Shown: piece by piece, positions 8,849 to 19,146 of the stretch
Layout: each line of letters starts with the position of its first letter
Numbering within the stretch: position 1 is the stretch's first letter
Assembly (NCBI GenBank): GCA_017473865.1
Contig: JAFUJB010000014.1
Location: forward strand, 121,662 to 185,661
DNA: 64,000 bases
Origin: Clostridia bacterium
GTDB taxonomy: Bacteria > Bacillota > Clostridia > Oscillospirales > CAG-272
Reading direction: 5' to 3'
The notes under the pieces: generated by a model
What the model was told of the DNA's origin: nothing
What the model saw: the letters and a program-made list of their open reading frames with translations, nothing else
The model's database searches: none
Position numbers and translations under genes: made by a program

Positions 8849-8877
8849 ATTATATGTTCGTACTCGTGTTTTGTCAA
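8849..8877 (-). promoter_or_regulatory. Sigma-A promoter of ribU
   Basis: Minus-strand TTGACA (8872-8877), 17-bp spacer, TATAAT (8849-8854), placed just upstream of the FMN aptamer. Confidence 0.92.
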
Positions 8878-8932
8878 TATATTTTGGAAAAAAGCAAGTA
8901 TCTTTCTCCATACTGCCCTATTATTTGTAATA

Positions 8933-8967
8933 ACGGCTACACACGGGCTGCGCCCGTGTGTAGCCGT
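8933..8967. repeat. Long perfect hairpin, ACACACGGGC family, copy B
   Basis: Perfect 16-bp inverted repeat with a 3-nt TGC loop and the same GGCTACACACGGGC core as copies at 572 and 23774. It lies downstream of the tuf terminator and upstream of the ribU promoter. Confidence 0.82.
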
Positions 8968-8982
8968 ATTGCTTACAAAAAA

Positions 8983-9013
8983 GTCAGTATATGGGCAAAG
9001 CCCATATACTGAC
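8983..9013 (-). terminator. tuf terminator
   Basis: Perfect 14-bp stem (GTCAGTATATGGGC and its complement) with a 3-nt loop, followed on the minus strand by six T. It ends the rpsL-rpsG-fusA-tuf operon and has the same GGGC-N3-GCCC apex as the adjacent repeat. Confidence 0.92.
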
Positions 9014-9036
9014 ATATTGCTTGTAATCAGTTATGA

Positions 9037-10242
9037 TTAGTCAAGGATTTCGGATACAACACCGGAACCAACTGTTCTGCCGCCTTCACGGATAGCGAAA
9101 CGGAGACCCTTTTCGATAGCTACGGGTGTGATAAGTTCAACAGTCATGTTAACGTTATCACCGGGTTTGCACATTTCAACGTCTTCAGGAAGGTTGATGA
9201 TACCGGTAACGTCTGTTGTTCTGAGGTAGAACTGAGGTCTGTAACCGGAGAAGAAGGGCTTCTGACGTCCGCCTTCTTTTTCTGTAAGAATGTAAACCTG
9301 ACCAATGAACTTGGTGTGAGGCTGGATAGAACCGGGCTTACAGAGAACCTGTCCTCTTTCGATTTCGTTCTTTGCGATACCACGGAGGAGAAGACCTACG
9401 TTGTCGCCTGCTTCAGCCTGATCGAGAAGCTTGTGGAACATTTCAACGCCTGTAACAGTTGTCTGCTTGTTTTCAGAAGCGAGACCAACGATTTCAACAA
9501 CGTCACCAACTTTAACTGTACCTCTTTCAACTCTACCTGTTGCAACTGTACCACGACCGGAGATCGAGAATACGTCTTCGCAAGGCATAAGGAAAGGAAG
9601 GTCAGACTGTCTGTCGGGAGTAGGAATGTATTCGTCAACTGCTGCCATGAGCTCAAGGATAGGAGCGTATTCGGGAGCAGAAGAATCTGTGTTTGTGGAT
9701 TCAAGAGCTGTTCTTGCAGAACCACGGATGATAGGTGTGTTGTCACCGTCGAAGTCGTACTGAGAAAGGAGGTCACGAATTTCCATTTCAACGAGTTCGA
9801 GAAGTTCTTCGTCGTCAACAAGGTCTGTCTTGTTCATGAATACAACGATCTGGGGAACGTTAACCTGACGAGCAAGGAGAACGTGTTCACGAGTCTGCTG
9901 AAGGGGACCGTCAGATGCTGCAACAACGAGGATTGCACCGTCCATCTGAGCTGCACCGGTGATCATGTTTTTAACATAGTCAGCGTGTCCGGGGCAGTCA
10001 ACGTGAGCGTAGTGGCGGTTAGCCGTTTCGTACTCAACGTGTCTTGTGTTGATTGTGATACCTCTTGCTCTTTCTTCGGGAGCGTTGTCGATCTGATCGT
10101 ATGCCTGGAACTCGATCTTATCGTTGTTGAGAGAAAGTGTCTTTGTAATAGCTGCTGTAAGAGTTGTCTTACCGTGGTCAACGTGGCCGATTGTACCAAT
10201 GTTGACATGGGGTTTCGTACGTTCAAATTTTTCCTTTGCCAT
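9037..10242 (-). CDS. tuf: Translation elongation factor Tu
   Basis: 401 residues. G1 GHVDHGKT, G3 DCPGHADY and G4 NKTDLVDD in the GTPase domain, followed by the two beta-barrel domains. EF-Tu carries aminoacyl-tRNA to the ribosome. It is the last gene of rpsL-rpsG-fusA-tuf, 24 bp after fusA, in the classical str order. GGAGG precedes the ATG. This is the only tuf in the window. Confidence 0.99.
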   Translation of the reverse strand: MAKEKFERTKPHVNIGTIGHVDHGKTTLTAAITKTLSLNNDKIEFQAYDQIDNAPEERARGITINTRHVEYETANRHYAHVDCPGHADYVKNMITGAAQMDGAILVVAASDGPLQQTREHVLLARQVNVPQIVVFMNKTDLVDDEELLELVEMEIRDLLSQYDFDGDNTPIIRGSARTALESTNTDSSAPEYAPILELMAAVDEYIPTPDRQSDLPFLMPCEDVFSISGRGTVATGRVERGTVKVGDVVEIVGLASENKQTTVTGVEMFHKLLDQAEAGDNVGLLLRGIAKNEIERGQVLCKPGSIQPHTKFIGQVYILTEKEGGRQKPFFSGYRPQFYLRTTDVTGIINLPEDVEMCKPGDNVNMTVELITPVAIEKGLRFAIREGGRTVGSGVVSEILD

Positions 10243-10266
10243 TTTTAAAATCCTCCAAAAATGTAA

Positions 10267-12354
10267 TTACTTATTTTGATCTTTCATTCTTGCGGAAACC
10301 AATGTTTCCATAATTGACTTCGGAACTTCAGCGAAGTGGCTGGGTTCCATTGAGTACTGACCGCGTCCCTGTGTCTTGGAACGGAGGTCTGTAGCGTAAC
10401 CAAACATCTCGGACAGAGGTACAAACGAGTTGATTTCCTGAGCGCCCGATGCTGCCTCCATAGACTGAATCTGTCCACGTCTTGAGTTAAGGTCACCGAT
10501 TACGTCGCCCATATAATCTTCAGGTGTAATTACTACAACCTTCATGATAGGCTCTGTGAGTACGGGATCTGCCTTCTTCATTGCATCCTTGAATGCCATT
10601 GAACCGGCAATCTTAAATGCCATTTCAGAAGAGTCAACTTCGTGGTAAGAACCGTCTTCAAGAGTTACTTTTACGTCAACAACGTTGTAGCCTGCTACAG
10701 TACCTGTGAGCATTGCGCCCTGGATACCTGCATCAACTGCGGGAATGTATTCCTTGGGAATAGCACCGCCAACGATCTTGTTGATAAATTCATAGCCCTT
10801 GCCGGCTTCGTTAGGTTCGATTGTAATTTTAACATGACCGTACTGACCTTTACCACCCGACTGACGAGCATATTTCGTATCGGAGTATGCTGCGCGTCTG
10901 ATAGTTTCTTTGTAGGAAACCTGAGGCTTACCTACGTTCGCTTCAACTTTGAATTCACGAAGCAGACGGTCAACGATGATTTCGAGGTGAAGTTCACCCA
11001 TTCCGGCGATAATAGTTTGTCCGGTATCATCATCTGTGTAAGTTCTGAATGTGGGGTCTTCTTCAGCAAGTTTTGACAGCGCAATACCAAGCTTTTCCTG
11101 ACCAGCCTTTGTCTTAGGCTCAATAGCAACACGGATAACGGGATCCGGGAATTCCATTGACTCGAGGATGATAGGATGCTTTTCATCACAGAGTGTATCA
11201 CCCGTCGTTGTATTCTTAACGCCTACAACGGCTGCAATATCACCTGCATAGCACTTGTCTATATCCTGACGCTCGTTTGAGTGCATCTGAAGAATACGGC
11301 CGAATCTTTCACGAGAACCCTTGGTTGTATTGTAAGCAGTCGAACCTGTTTCAATCACACCGGAGTATACGCGGAAGAAGCAAAGTTTTCCTACGAAGGG
11401 GTCGGTCATAATCTTGAATGCGAGAGCTGCGAAAGGTTCGTCATCCGAAGAAGGACGAGTTTCTTCCTGCTCTGTTTCGGGGTTAATACCGCCGATAGCG
11501 GGTACGTCAACAGGTGCAGGCATATAGTCGACTATTGCATCGAGGAGCTTCTGTACACCCTTGTTCTTATAAGATGTTCCGCAAACAACGGGAACGATCT
11601 GGTTTGCGATTGTAGCCTTACGGATAGCAACCTTGAGTTCTTCTACGGTAATTTCTTCATCGTTGAAGAACTTATCGAGCAACGTATCGTCTGTTTCTGC
11701 AACAGCTTCGATAAGCTTTGCTCTGTATTCCTGTGCCTTTTCAAGCATGTCTTCCGGAATGGGTTCGACACGCATATCTCTTCCCAATTCATCATAGTAT
11801 ACATCTGCTTCCATATTGAGAAGGTCGATGATACCTCTGAATGTATCTTCGGCACCGATAGGCAATTGGATCGGCACTGCATTTGCCTTAAGTCTTTCGC
11901 GCATCATGTCAACAACACGGTAGAAGTTTGCACCCATAATGTCCATCTTGTTAACGTATGCCATACGCGGTACACCGTACTTGTCAGCCTGACGCCATAC
12001 GGTTTCTGACTGAGGTTCAACGCCGCCCTTAGCACAAAGTACTGTTACTGAACCGTCGAGAACTCTGAGCGAACGCTCAACTTCAACAGTAAAGTCAACG
12101 TGTCCGGGAGTATCAATGATGTTGATACGGTGGTTCTTCCAGAAGCAAGTTGTTGCAGCAGAGGTAATTGTGATACCTCTTTCCTGTTCCTGAACCATCC
12201 AGTCCATCGTTGCGCCGCCGTCGTGTGTTTCACCCATCTTGTGAGTCTTACCTGTATAGAACAGGATACGCTCAGTCGTGGTTGTCTTACCGGCGTCGAT
12301 ATGTGCCATAATGCCTATATTACGTGTTTTTTCAAGTGTATATTCTCTTGGCAT
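10267..12354 (-). CDS. fusA: Translation elongation factor G
   Basis: 695 residues, full-length EF-G: GTPase domain with [17 protein letters not shown] and NKMD, then domains II-V ending in the ribosome-binding domain IV/V. It drives translocation and, with RRF, ribosome recycling. AAGGAG upstream supports the ATG. It lies 28 bp after rpsG in the str cluster. Confidence 0.99.
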   Translation of the reverse strand: MPREYTLEKTRNIGIMAHIDAGKTTTTERILFYTGKTHKMGETHDGGATMDWMVQEQERGITITSAATTCFWKNHRINIIDTPGHVDFTVEVERSLRVLDGSVTVLCAKGGVEPQSETVWRQADKYGVPRMAYVNKMDIMGANFYRVVDMMRERLKANAVPIQLPIGAEDTFRGIIDLLNMEADVYYDELGRDMRVEPIPEDMLEKAQEYRAKLIEAVAETDDTLLDKFFNDEEITVEELKVAIRKATIANQIVPVVCGTSYKNKGVQKLLDAIVDYMPAPVDVPAIGGINPETEQEETRPSSDDEPFAALAFKIMTDPFVGKLCFFRVYSGVIETGSTAYNTTKGSRERFGRILQMHSNERQDIDKCYAGDIAAVVGVKNTTTGDTLCDEKHPIILESMEFPDPVIRVAIEPKTKAGQEKLGIALSKLAEEDPTFRTYTDDDTGQTIIAGMGELHLEIIVDRLLREFKVEANVGKPQVSYKETIRRAAYSDTKYARQSGGKGQYGHVKITIEPNEAGKGYEFINKIVGGAIPKEYIPAVDAGIQGAMLTGTVAGYNVVDVKVTLEDGSYHEVDSSEMAFKIAGSMAFKDAMKKADPVLTEPIMKVVVITPEDYMGDVIGDLNSRRGQIQSMEAASGAQEINSFVPLSEMFGYATDLRSKTQGRGQYSMEPSHFAEVPKSIMETLVSARMKDQNK

Positions 12355-12382
12355 TATTCTTTCTCCTTAATTTTATGCGGCA

Positions 12383-12853
12383 TTAATATCTGTAATGTGC
12401 AAAAGCCTTGTTAGCTTCAGCCATTCTGTGAGTTTCTTCTTTCTTCTTGAAAGCACCGCCTGTGCTGTTGATTGCATCCATAATCTCGTTTGCAAGTCTT
12501 TCAGACATTGTCTTCTCGCCACGAGTTCTTGAGAATGCTGTCAACCAACGAAGGCCGAGTGTCTGTCTTCTTTCTGCTCTAACTTCCATGGGAACCTGAT
12601 ATGTTGAACCACCTACACGGCGAGCCTTTACTTCAAGTACAGGCATAACATTTTCCATAGCAGCGTTGAACTGTTCGAGTGCGGGCTTACCTGTCTTAGC
12701 TTCTACAGCTGCGAAAGCCTCGTAAACGATTTTCTGAGCAACACCCTTCTTACCATCCAACATAATGTTGTTGATAAGCTTTGTAACCAACTTTGAGTTG
12801 TACAAAGGATCGGGCAATACATCTCTTTTAGCAATTTTACCTCTTCTTGGCAC
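12383..12853 (-). CDS. rpsG: 30S ribosomal protein S7
   Basis: 156 residues with the conserved S7 start [20 protein letters not shown]. The start is a GTG at 12853, fixed by GGAGGG seven bases upstream; a longer in-frame extension upstream lacks a ribosome-binding site and is not S7-like. S7 nucleates assembly of the 30S head and is an autoregulator of str operons in E. coli. Translation from GTG may moderate expression. Confidence 0.97.
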   Translation of the reverse strand: MPRRGKIAKRDVLPDPLYNSKLVTKLINNIMLDGKKGVAQKIVYEAFAAVEAKTGKPALEQFNAAMENVMPVLEVKARRVGGSTYQVPMEVRAERRQTLGLRWLTAFSRTRGEKTMSERLANEIMDAINSTGGAFKKKEETHRMAEANKAFAHYRY

Positions 12854-13024
12854 GGATCTTCCCTCCTTCATAAATTGTAATGAATTCATAGGTACTCGAA
12901 GAATAACTTCGTACATGCTTTTTCCGAGGCGGTTAAATATTTATATATAAATAAGTACCGGTCATTCGGATAATCGCAATGACGATATTCATGTGTTACC
13001 TTTAGTTAATTTGGTGTGAGACGA

Positions 13025-13435
13025 TTACTTAGGTCTCTTTGCACCGTACTTGGAACGGCTCTGCTTACGGTTTGCAACGCCCTGAGCATCCAAGCTACCT
13101 CTGATGATGTGATAACGCACACCGGGGAGGTCTCTAACCCTTCCGCCTCTGATAAGTACAACTGAGTGTTCCTGGAGGTTATGACCGATACCGGGAATGT
13201 AAGTTGTTGCTTCAAGGCCGTTTGTCAAACGTACTCTTGCGATTTTACGAAGAGCAGAGTTAGGCTTCTTCGGGCTGGTTGTCGAAACTTTGGTGCAAAC
13301 ACCACGCTTCTGAGGAGCACTGAGGTCTGTAGGAACGTTCTTAATGGTGTTGAAACCCTTCTGAAGAACGGGAGCCTTAGACTTGTAGGTCTTCTCTGAT
13401 CTGCCCTGCTTTACTAACTGGTTAAAGGTTGGCAT
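13025..13435 (-). CDS. rpsL: 30S ribosomal protein S12, with Arg at a streptomycin-resistance position
   Basis: 136 residues starting [12 protein letters not shown], with a GGGG-type ribosome-binding site before 13435. S12 lies at the decoding centre. The first streptomycin determinant, Lys56 (Lys43 in E. coli numbering), is intact in TSPKKPNS. At the second site the protein reads GGRVRDLPG, so residue 101 (Lys88 in M. tuberculosis and E. coli precursor numbering) is Arg, encoded by AGA. Lys-to-Arg here gives streptomycin resistance in other bacteria. First gene of the rpsL-rpsG-fusA-tuf operon, with its own promoter. Confidence 0.98.
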   Translation of the reverse strand: MPTFNQLVKQGRSEKTYKSKAPVLQKGFNTIKNVPTDLSAPQKRGVCTKVSTTSPKKPNSALRKIARVRLTNGLEATTYIPGIGHNLQEHSVVLIRGGRVRDLPGVRYHIIRGSLDAQGVANRKQSRSKYGAKRPK

Positions 13436-13511
13436 GTTTTTCCCCTTTCTTAATATTTTTTCTATCCTGCAAATAGGCATAACTATGCCAAAGCATAGGT
13501 AGATATGCTAT

Positions 13512-13540
13512 ATTATAGCACCACAAGATATATTTGTCAA
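13512..13540 (-). promoter_or_regulatory. Sigma-A promoter of rpsL-rpsG-fusA-tuf
   Basis: Minus-strand TTGACA (13535-13540), 17-bp spacer, TATAAT (13512-13517): a perfect consensus. The str genes are therefore transcribed independently of rpoBC. Confidence 0.93.
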
Positions 13541-13672
13541 TACCCATTATTTTTATACATTTTTTCTACGTTTTGCACAATTTTCTTTTAGCTTTATCCG
13601 CATTTATACACAAATCACTCACACACAAAAACGAGTAAGCGAGAAAAACTTGCACAATATCCTTTATATTTA

Positions 13673-13704
13673 ACAAAAAACCTCTCGAAATTAACCGAGA
13701 GGTT
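13673..13704 (-). terminator. Terminator of the 13713-15182 lipoprotein gene
   Basis: Hairpin AACCTCTCGG/CGAGAGGTT on the minus strand followed by six T, nine bases after the stop codon. It insulates this gene from rpsL. Confidence 0.88.
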
Positions 13705-13712
13705 TTATTTTA

Positions 13713-15182
13713 TTAATCCTTTATTCCATAGTATTTTTCAAGCCATCCGTCGACAAGTTCGCCGTACAGTTCTTCGGACTCTTTATAAACACGCATTCTC
13801 TTTAGATCTGTTAAATAATCTTTAAATTCGGTGCCTGCCACCATTTTATCGAGCAAGGCCGAGTCTGCGTCTTGCAGATCCTCCAAGTCGTACAGCTTAC
13901 CTTCAAAGTAGAAAACAGTCGGATACTTTAACTCTTTCTTCAAAGTCTCTTCATCGTAGTCTCCAAAAAGATATTCAAATTCTTTCAAATCAAGAAAATT
14001 AAGTATTATACCATTATCATCTGTAATCATTCTGAACTCATTTTCTTGGCGGAATTCTTCTTTTCTGTCCTTAAGATTCAAATCCCTGATCAGATAATAC
14101 GCAGTTGGCAGATAATTCAGCTCTTCTGCACTTGTTTTGTTTAAATAGTTATTATCATAATAATTTTTTACTTCCCTTTTTCTAAAGAAAACCACAGGAA
14201 AGCCATTATCTAAAATCTTATCACCATAGTAGCGATCCATCTCTCCTTTTCCGGAAGAAGATTGAATCAATTTAGTTCCATAATATTGCATTCTCTGATT
14301 CAAGATATTGTAATTCCTATAAATCTTGTAGTACTCCGGGTAGTAATCATCACCATTTTTTAATTCTATTTGATATTTTTTTAATAAACTTTCTTCCTTT
14401 GAAAGTTCATATTTAAATCTTGCATACGCTTTTGAATCGGCATAACACAAAAAATCATCATACAGCTCCATATCTTCCGAAAATATCGTATACCACTCTC
14501 TGTAGGTACGCGCTTGGTCTTTAAAAACTATTATATCAGACTCCATATAATCGTAAAAAACTCCGCCACAATATACATAGTTATCTTTGCATAGTTGTTT
14601 TCTTACGTCGAATTCGTTACTTGAAAATAATAATTCTATTTCCGTATCATCGTATACAGAATATATATTTCTGTATTTTGAGTTATAGTTCCTCAACACA
14701 TTGTTTATTCTTGAAAACTCTTCTCGGCCCACATTTAAGTGACGAATAAACATATAAATTGGAGGAGTAAGTCCGTTATATTCTTTCCAAAAACCATTGT
14801 TTAGGTATTCGTCTATTTTATTCGTATCGCAAAGAAATCCCAATGTTGAAATATTATAAAACTCATCCGGATAGTATTTGGTCTCAAAATTATTGTATTC
14901 AACACTTAAATTATTACGAATCCATACATTGATAAGATCATCTACCGTAATATCTTCCAAAGAGATATCGTCATTGCCACTTTCATCCGTGCTTTCAATC
15001 GGTTCGTATTTTGTTTCATCGTTTTTAGAAGACGTGCTTTCATCGGGCTCTGACGTGTCAGTTGGATTTTGTGTATTATCAACGTTTGGGGATTCATTGT
15101 TTTTACAGCTAAAAAGCAACGTTGCACAAACTAAAAGCAACAACAAAAAAACTGCCCATTTTATACAATTTCTATATTTCAT
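13713..15182 (-). CDS. Predicted lipoprotein of unknown function between rpoC and rpsL
   Basis: 489 residues, family not recognised. A hydrophobic signal peptide ends in a lipobox (LLFSC, Cys26), followed by a Ser/Thr/Asp/Glu-rich linker (about 30-75) and then a long Tyr-, Asp-, Glu- and Lys-rich domain without recognisable catalytic motifs. It should be anchored outside the cytoplasmic membrane. GGAGG six bases before the ATG supports the start. The gene has its own terminator and no clear proximal promoter; it lies behind a small ORF and an attenuator-like hairpin (15248-15450). It appears more AT-rich than the flanking rpo and str genes, which suggests later insertion. Confidence 0.85.
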   Translation of the reverse strand: MKYRNCIKWAVFLLLLLVCATLLFSCKNNESPNVDNTQNPTDTSEPDESTSSKNDETKYEPIESTDESGNDDISLEDITVDDLINVWIRNNLSVEYNNFETKYYPDEFYNISTLGFLCDTNKIDEYLNNGFWKEYNGLTPPIYMFIRHLNVGREEFSRINNVLRNYNSKYRNIYSVYDDTEIELLFSSNEFDVRKQLCKDNYVYCGGVFYDYMESDIIVFKDQARTYREWYTIFSEDMELYDDFLCYADSKAYARFKYELSKEESLLKKYQIELKNGDDYYPEYYKIYRNYNILNQRMQYYGTKLIQSSSGKGEMDRYYGDKILDNGFPVVFFRKREVKNYYDNNYLNKTSAEELNYLPTAYYLIRDLNLKDRKEEFRQENEFRMITDDNGIILNFLDLKEFEYLFGDYDEETLKKELKYPTVFYFEGKLYDLEDLQDADSALLDKMVAGTEFKDYLTDLKRMRVYKESEELYGELVDGWLEKYYGIKD

Positions 15183-15242
15183 TTAAGACCTCCAATTTTA
15201 TCTAATGTCATTATCAGGCTTGTTTTGCCTTTCGAGGTAAAA

Positions 15243-15287
15243 TAAAAAGGTGCATAAACCAAACCTCACACAGCGGTTTATGCACCT
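15243..15287 (-). terminator. Attenuator-like terminator upstream of the lipoprotein gene
   Basis: A 13-bp perfect stem (AGGTGCATAAACC and complement, 15275-15287 with 15248-15260) followed on the minus strand by TTTTTATTTT. It begins inside the stop codon of the 33-codon ORF upstream. An 8-nt segment in that ORF (ACAGCGGT, 15352-15359) can pair with ACCGCTGT at 15270-15277, which covers the last three bases of the 5' arm and the loop, so a competing antiterminator is possible. Confidence 0.7.
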
Positions 15288-15387
15288 AATTCCCAATTTT
15301 CATTTTATGTTCTACTGTAAGAAAATGAGACTCAAATAAAAATGCAGAAACACCGCTGTCAAATCCTGAACTTAATATGATTTTCAC
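15286..15387 (-). CDS. Candidate 33-residue leader peptide
   Basis: A GTG-initiated frame (15387) preceded by an AGAGGTGAG ribosome-binding site. It encodes a 33-residue peptide beginning MKIILSSGFDSGVSAF, with four Phe in 33 residues and no signal peptide. It starts about 28 bases after the expected transcription start, and its TAG stop overlaps a terminator hairpin. Promoter, ribosome-binding site, ORF and terminator in this order resemble a leader-peptide attenuator for the lipoprotein gene, or a stand-alone small protein. Found by reading the sequence; unconfirmed by homology. Confidence 0.45.
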   Translation of the reverse strand: MKIILSSGFDSGVSAFLFESHFLTVEHKMKIGN

Positions 15388-15421
15388 CTAATCTCACCTC
15401 TTCCTTTACTTCCTTAGTTAT

Positions 15422-15450
15422 ATTATACACTATAGAAATTCATAAAACAA
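15422..15450 (-). promoter_or_regulatory. Promoter of the leader ORF and lipoprotein unit
   Basis: Minus-strand TTGTTT (15445-15450), 17-bp spacer, TATAAT (15422-15427). The -35 box is weak and the -10 box is perfect. It is the only recognisable promoter between rpoC and the lipoprotein gene. Confidence 0.7.
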
Positions 15451-15532
15451 TAACTTTCCTCTACCCTACCATTATTTCTCTTTTTTATACAAATAACCTC
15501 TAAAAAACGTTACAAGTTATACAAAATAACAA

Positions 15533-15565
15533 ACACGGTGTACAGGCATAGCCCGCACACCGTGT
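15533..15565 (-). terminator. rpoC terminator
   Basis: 15-bp stem with ACACGGTGT outer arms and a GGGC/GCC apex around a 3-nt loop, followed by TTGTTATTTT on the minus strand. It lies 11 bases after the rpoC stop codon. Confidence 0.82.
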
Positions 15566-15576
15566 GTTATTTTATA

Positions 15577-18500
15577 TTATTCTTCTGTTGTTTCTGCCTG
15601 TTCCTGTTCGGGTTCGTTCTTATCAATCTCTACACTGCGGTATCTCTGGAGACCTGTACCTGCAGGAATGAGTTTACCGATAATAACGTTTTCCTTAAGA
15701 CCGAGCAAGTGGTCAACCTTACCTCTGATTGCAGCATCGGTAAGAACCTTTGTTGTTTCCTGGAAGGATGCAGCAGAAAGGAAGGATTCCGTAAGCAATG
15801 CAGCTTTTGTAATACCAAGCAATACTGGTGTTACAACTGCGGGACGCAAGTCGCGTTCGCCTGCATCAATTCTTGCCTGAAGAGCATTGGTTTCGTCGTT
15901 GTATTCGTTTATGTCAACCATAGCGCCGAGGAGGAGTCCTGTGTCTCCCGAATCCTCAACACGAACCTTACGTGTCATCTGACGCGTAATAACTTCGATA
16001 TGCTTGTCGTTGATTTCAACCGACTGCAAACGGTACACTCTCTGAACTTCGCGGATAATATAGTCGTAGACAGCGTCAAGTCCGCTTACTCTTGCAATAT
16101 CCGCAGGGCTCATATAACCTTCGGTCAATGCGTGTCCCTTTCCGACGTAGTCGCCTTCGGAAACTGTTATGCTCATACCGTAAGGAATTGCATAGGAAGC
16201 CGTTTCACCATCAAGAGACGTAATAATAATGTTTCTCGTCTTCTTAACGTCCTGAATGGTAACCGTACCTGCAATTTCACTGATAATTGCGGTTTTCTTG
16301 GGACGGCGGGCTTCAAAGAGTTCTTCAACTCTGGGAAGACCCTGCGTAATATCCGATCCAGCAACACCACCGGTATGGAACGTTCTCATCGTAAGCTGTG
16401 TACCGGGTTCACCGATAGACTGAGCAGCGATGATACCGACAGCTTCGCCAACGTTAACGGGTTTGCCTGACGCAAGGTCAGCACCGTAACATTTTGCACA
16501 TACGCCGTGTCTTGCTTTACACTTAAGAACTGTACGGATATATACTTTTTCAATGCCTGCCGCAATAATCTTGTCAGCATCTTCATCTGTCATCATCTTG
16601 TCGCCGGGAACAACAACGTTACCGTCAGCATCAACAACGTCGCCGATAGTGTATCTGCCGACGAGTCTGTCCTTGAACGGCTCGATTACGTCGTCTCCGT
16701 CAACAATCGTGCTTACCCAGTAGCCTTCTGTTGAGCCACAGTCGTCTTCACGAACAATAACTTCCTGAGATACGTCAACAAGACGTCTAGTAAGGTAACC
16801 CGAGTCAGCCGTACGGAGAGCCGTGTCCGAAAGAGACTTACGCGCACCACGTGCGGCGATAAAGTATTCGAGGATGTTAAGACCTTCACGGAAGTTTGAC
16901 TTGATCGGGATTTCCATCGTACGACCGTTGGTAGCAAACATAAGACCACGCATACCTGCGAGCTGACGCATCTGCGTAATGTTACCACGGGCGCCCGAGT
17001 CAGACATCATCTTGATGGAGTTATAACGGTCAAAGCTCGTCTGGAGGGCAGCAACAACGTCTTTAGTTGTCTTTTCCCATACCTTGATTACGCTCTGATA
17101 ACGTTCTTCTTCGGTAAGTTCACCATAGTCAAAGTGTTCCTGAATTTCAGCAACCTTTGCTTCAGCGTCGCTGATCAAGGTATACTTTTCAGGCGGAATT
17201 GTAACGTCTGCATACGAAATAGATATAGACGCTTTTGTTGAATATTTGTAGCCGAGAGACTTGATGTTGTCAAGAACGGTAGCCGTTACGGACGCACCGT
17301 GAATCTTGATACAACGGTCAACGATCTGACCGAGCTGTTTCTTGCCTGCCGTGAACATAATTTCGAGGTCAAGTGCCTTCGAAGGATCACTTCTGTCAAC
17401 AAAGCCCAAGTCCTGAGGAATAATGCTGTTGAATATAAGACGTCCGAGAGTAGCGTCGATAACACCCGTTACCGTTTCGCCGTTGATCTCTTTGGATACT
17501 CTTACTTTAATGGGAGCGTGGAGTCCGATAAGCTTGTTTTCGTAAGCCATCATAGCTTCGTCAAAGTTACGGAATATCTTGCCTTCACCGCGTTCGCCCG
17601 CCTTGTCAATGGTGAGATAGAATGCGCCGAGGACCATATCCTGCGAAGGAACGGTTACAGCTCTACCGTCAGCGGGTTTAAGCAGGTTATTTGCAGAAAG
17701 CATAAGGAATCTTGCTTCTGCCTGCGCTTCTGCAGAAAGAGGTACGTGTACAGGCATCTGGTCGCCGTCGAAGTCGGCGTTAAACGCTGTACATACCAGA
17801 GGATGAAGCTTGATTGCTCTGCCCTCTACGAGTACGGGTTCGAATGCCTGAATGGACAAACGGTGGAGAGTAGGCGCACGGTTAAGAAGAACGGGGTGTT
17901 CTTTGATAACGTTTTCGAGCGCATCCCATACGTCTGCATTTACCTTTTCTACCTTCTTCTTTGCCTCTTTAATGTTTGCAGCCTTCTGTGTTTCAACAAG
18001 GCGCTTCATTACAAAGGGCTTGAAGAGTTCGAGTGCCATTTCCTTGGGAAGTCCGCACTGGAATATCTTAAGTTCGGGACCTACAACGATAACCGAACGG
18101 CCTGAATAGTCAACACGCTTACCAAGAAGGTTCTGACGGAAACGTCCCTGCTTACCGCGGAGCATTTCGGACAGAGACTTCAAAGGACGGTTGTTGGGGC
18201 CTGTTACGGGCTTACCTCTTCTGCCGTTGTCGAACAATGCGTCAACAGCTTCCTGAAGCATACGCTTTTCGTTTCTGATAATGATATCGGGAGCATTAAG
18301 CTCAATAAGTCTCTTAAGACGGTTATTTCTGTTGATAACTCTACGGTAGAGGTCATTAAGGTCCGATGTAGCGTATCTGCCGCCGTCGAGCTGTACCATA
18401 GGACGAATTTCGGGCGGAATTACGGGAATTACGTCGAGGATCATCCATTCGGGCTTGTTGCCTGACTTTCTGAACGCTTCAACAACTTCGAGTCTCTTGA

Positions 18501-19128
18501 TTATACGAAGCTTTTTCTGACCTGTTGCTGTGTCGAGCTCTTCTTTGAGTTCTTTTGCAATCTGTTCGACATCAAGCTCTTTGAGAAGCTCTTTAATCGC
18601 TTCTGCACCCATACCGACTTTAAAGTCGTTTTCATAGCGCTCGTAATTTTCTCTGTACTCTTTCTCTGTAAGAAGCTGTTTCTTTTCGAGAGGTGTGTTG
18701 CCGGGATCAATTACGATATAGCTTGCAAAGTACAATACTTTTTCAAGCAAACGGGGAGAAATATCAAGGAGAAGTCCCATTCTCGAAGGAATGGCTCTGA
18801 AATACCAGATGTGAGAAACGGGAGCAGCAAGTTCGATGTGACCCATACGTTCACGGCGAACCTTCTTGGTTGTTACCTCAACTCCGCACTTTTCACAGAC
18901 CTTACCCTTGTAGCGAACTCTCTTGTACTTACCGCACATACATTCCCAGTCCTTCGTAGGACCAAAGATACGCTCGCAGTAAAGACCGTCACGTTCCGCT
19001 TTAAGTGTTCTGTAGTTTATAGTTTCGGGGCGTTTTACCTCTCCGGAAGACCATGCTCTGATCTTTTCCGGATCTGCAAGACTAATGCGTATAGAGTCAA
19101 ATATATTGTGTTCCATATTCTGTTCCAT
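15577..19128 (-). CDS. rpoC: RNA polymerase beta' subunit
   Basis: About 1183 residues. The N-terminal zinc-binding cluster is CMCGKY...CEKCG, and the catalytic Mg-binding loop is NADFDGDQM. The family features run through to the C-terminal clamp. Two Met codons lie close together: GGAG is only three bases from the ATG at 19134 but nine from the ATG at 19128, so the latter is preferred. It follows rpoB by about 18 bp and is cotranscribed with it. A perfect-stem terminator follows. Confidence 0.98.
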   Translation of the reverse strand: MEQNMEHNIFDSIRISLADPEKIRAWSSGEVKRPETINYRTLKAERDGLYCERIFGPTKDWECMCGKYKRVRYKGKVCEKCGVEVTTKKVRRERMGHIELAAPVSHIWYFRAIPSRMGLLLDISPRLLEKVLYFASYIVIDPGNTPLEKKQLLTEKEYRENYERYENDFKVGMGAEAIKELLKELDVEQIAKELKEELDTATGQKKLRIIKRLEVVEAFRKSGNKPEWMILDVIPVIPPEIRPMVQLDGGRYATSDLNDLYRRVINRNNRLKRLIELNAPDIIIRNEKRMLQEAVDALFDNGRRGKPVTGPNNRPLKSLSEMLRGKQGRFRQNLLGKRVDYSGRSVIVVGPELKIFQCGLPKEMALELFKPFVMKRLVETQKAANIKEAKKKVEKVNADVWDALENVIKEHPVLLNRAPTLHRLSIQAFEPVLVEGRAIKLHPLVCTAFNADFDGDQMPVHVPLSAEAQAEARFLMLSANNLLKPADGRAVTVPSQDMVLGAFYLTIDKAGERGEGKIFRNFDEAMMAYENKLIGLHAPIKVRVSKEINGETVTGVIDATLGRLIFNSIIPQDLGFVDRSDPSKALDLEIMFTAGKKQLGQIVDRCIKIHGASVTATVLDNIKSLGYKYSTKASISISYADVTIPPEKYTLISDAEAKVAEIQEHFDYGELTEEERYQSVIKVWEKTTKDVVAALQTSFDRYNSIKMMSDSGARGNITQMRQLAGMRGLMFATNGRTMEIPIKSNFREGLNILEYFIAARGARKSLSDTALRTADSGYLTRRLVDVSQEVIVREDDCGSTEGYWVSTIVDGDDVIEPFKDRLVGRYTIGDVVDADGNVVVPGDKMMTDEDADKIIAAGIEKVYIRTVLKCKARHGVCAKCYGADLASGKPVNVGEAVGIIAAQSIGEPGTQLTMRTFHTGGVAGSDITQGLPRVEELFEARRPKKTAIISEIAGTVTIQDVKKTRNIIITSLDGETASYAIPYGMSITVSEGDYVGKGHALTEGYMSPADIARVSGLDAVYDYIIREVQRVYRLQSVEINDKHIEVITRQMTRKVRVEDSGDTGLLLGAMVDINEYNDETNALQARIDAGERDLRPAVVTPVLLGITKAALLTESFLSAASFQETTKVLTDAAIRGKVDHLLGLKENVIIGKLIPAGTGLQRYRSVEIDKNEPEQEQAETTEE

Positions 19129-19146
19129 TTTCATTTTCTCCTTCCG

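Noticed and set aside
8761-9015. Minus-strand frame through the ribU leader containing a peptide shared with two other loci
   Set aside because: It runs through the FMN aptamer and the ACACACGGGC hairpin; the shared peptide is a translation of the repeat, not a gene family.
9316-10248. Long plus-strand open frame opposite tuf, and similar long frames opposite fusA, rpoB and rpoC
   Set aside because: They are shadows caused by the codon bias of highly expressed genes on the other strand; no ribosome-binding sites or protein-like composition.
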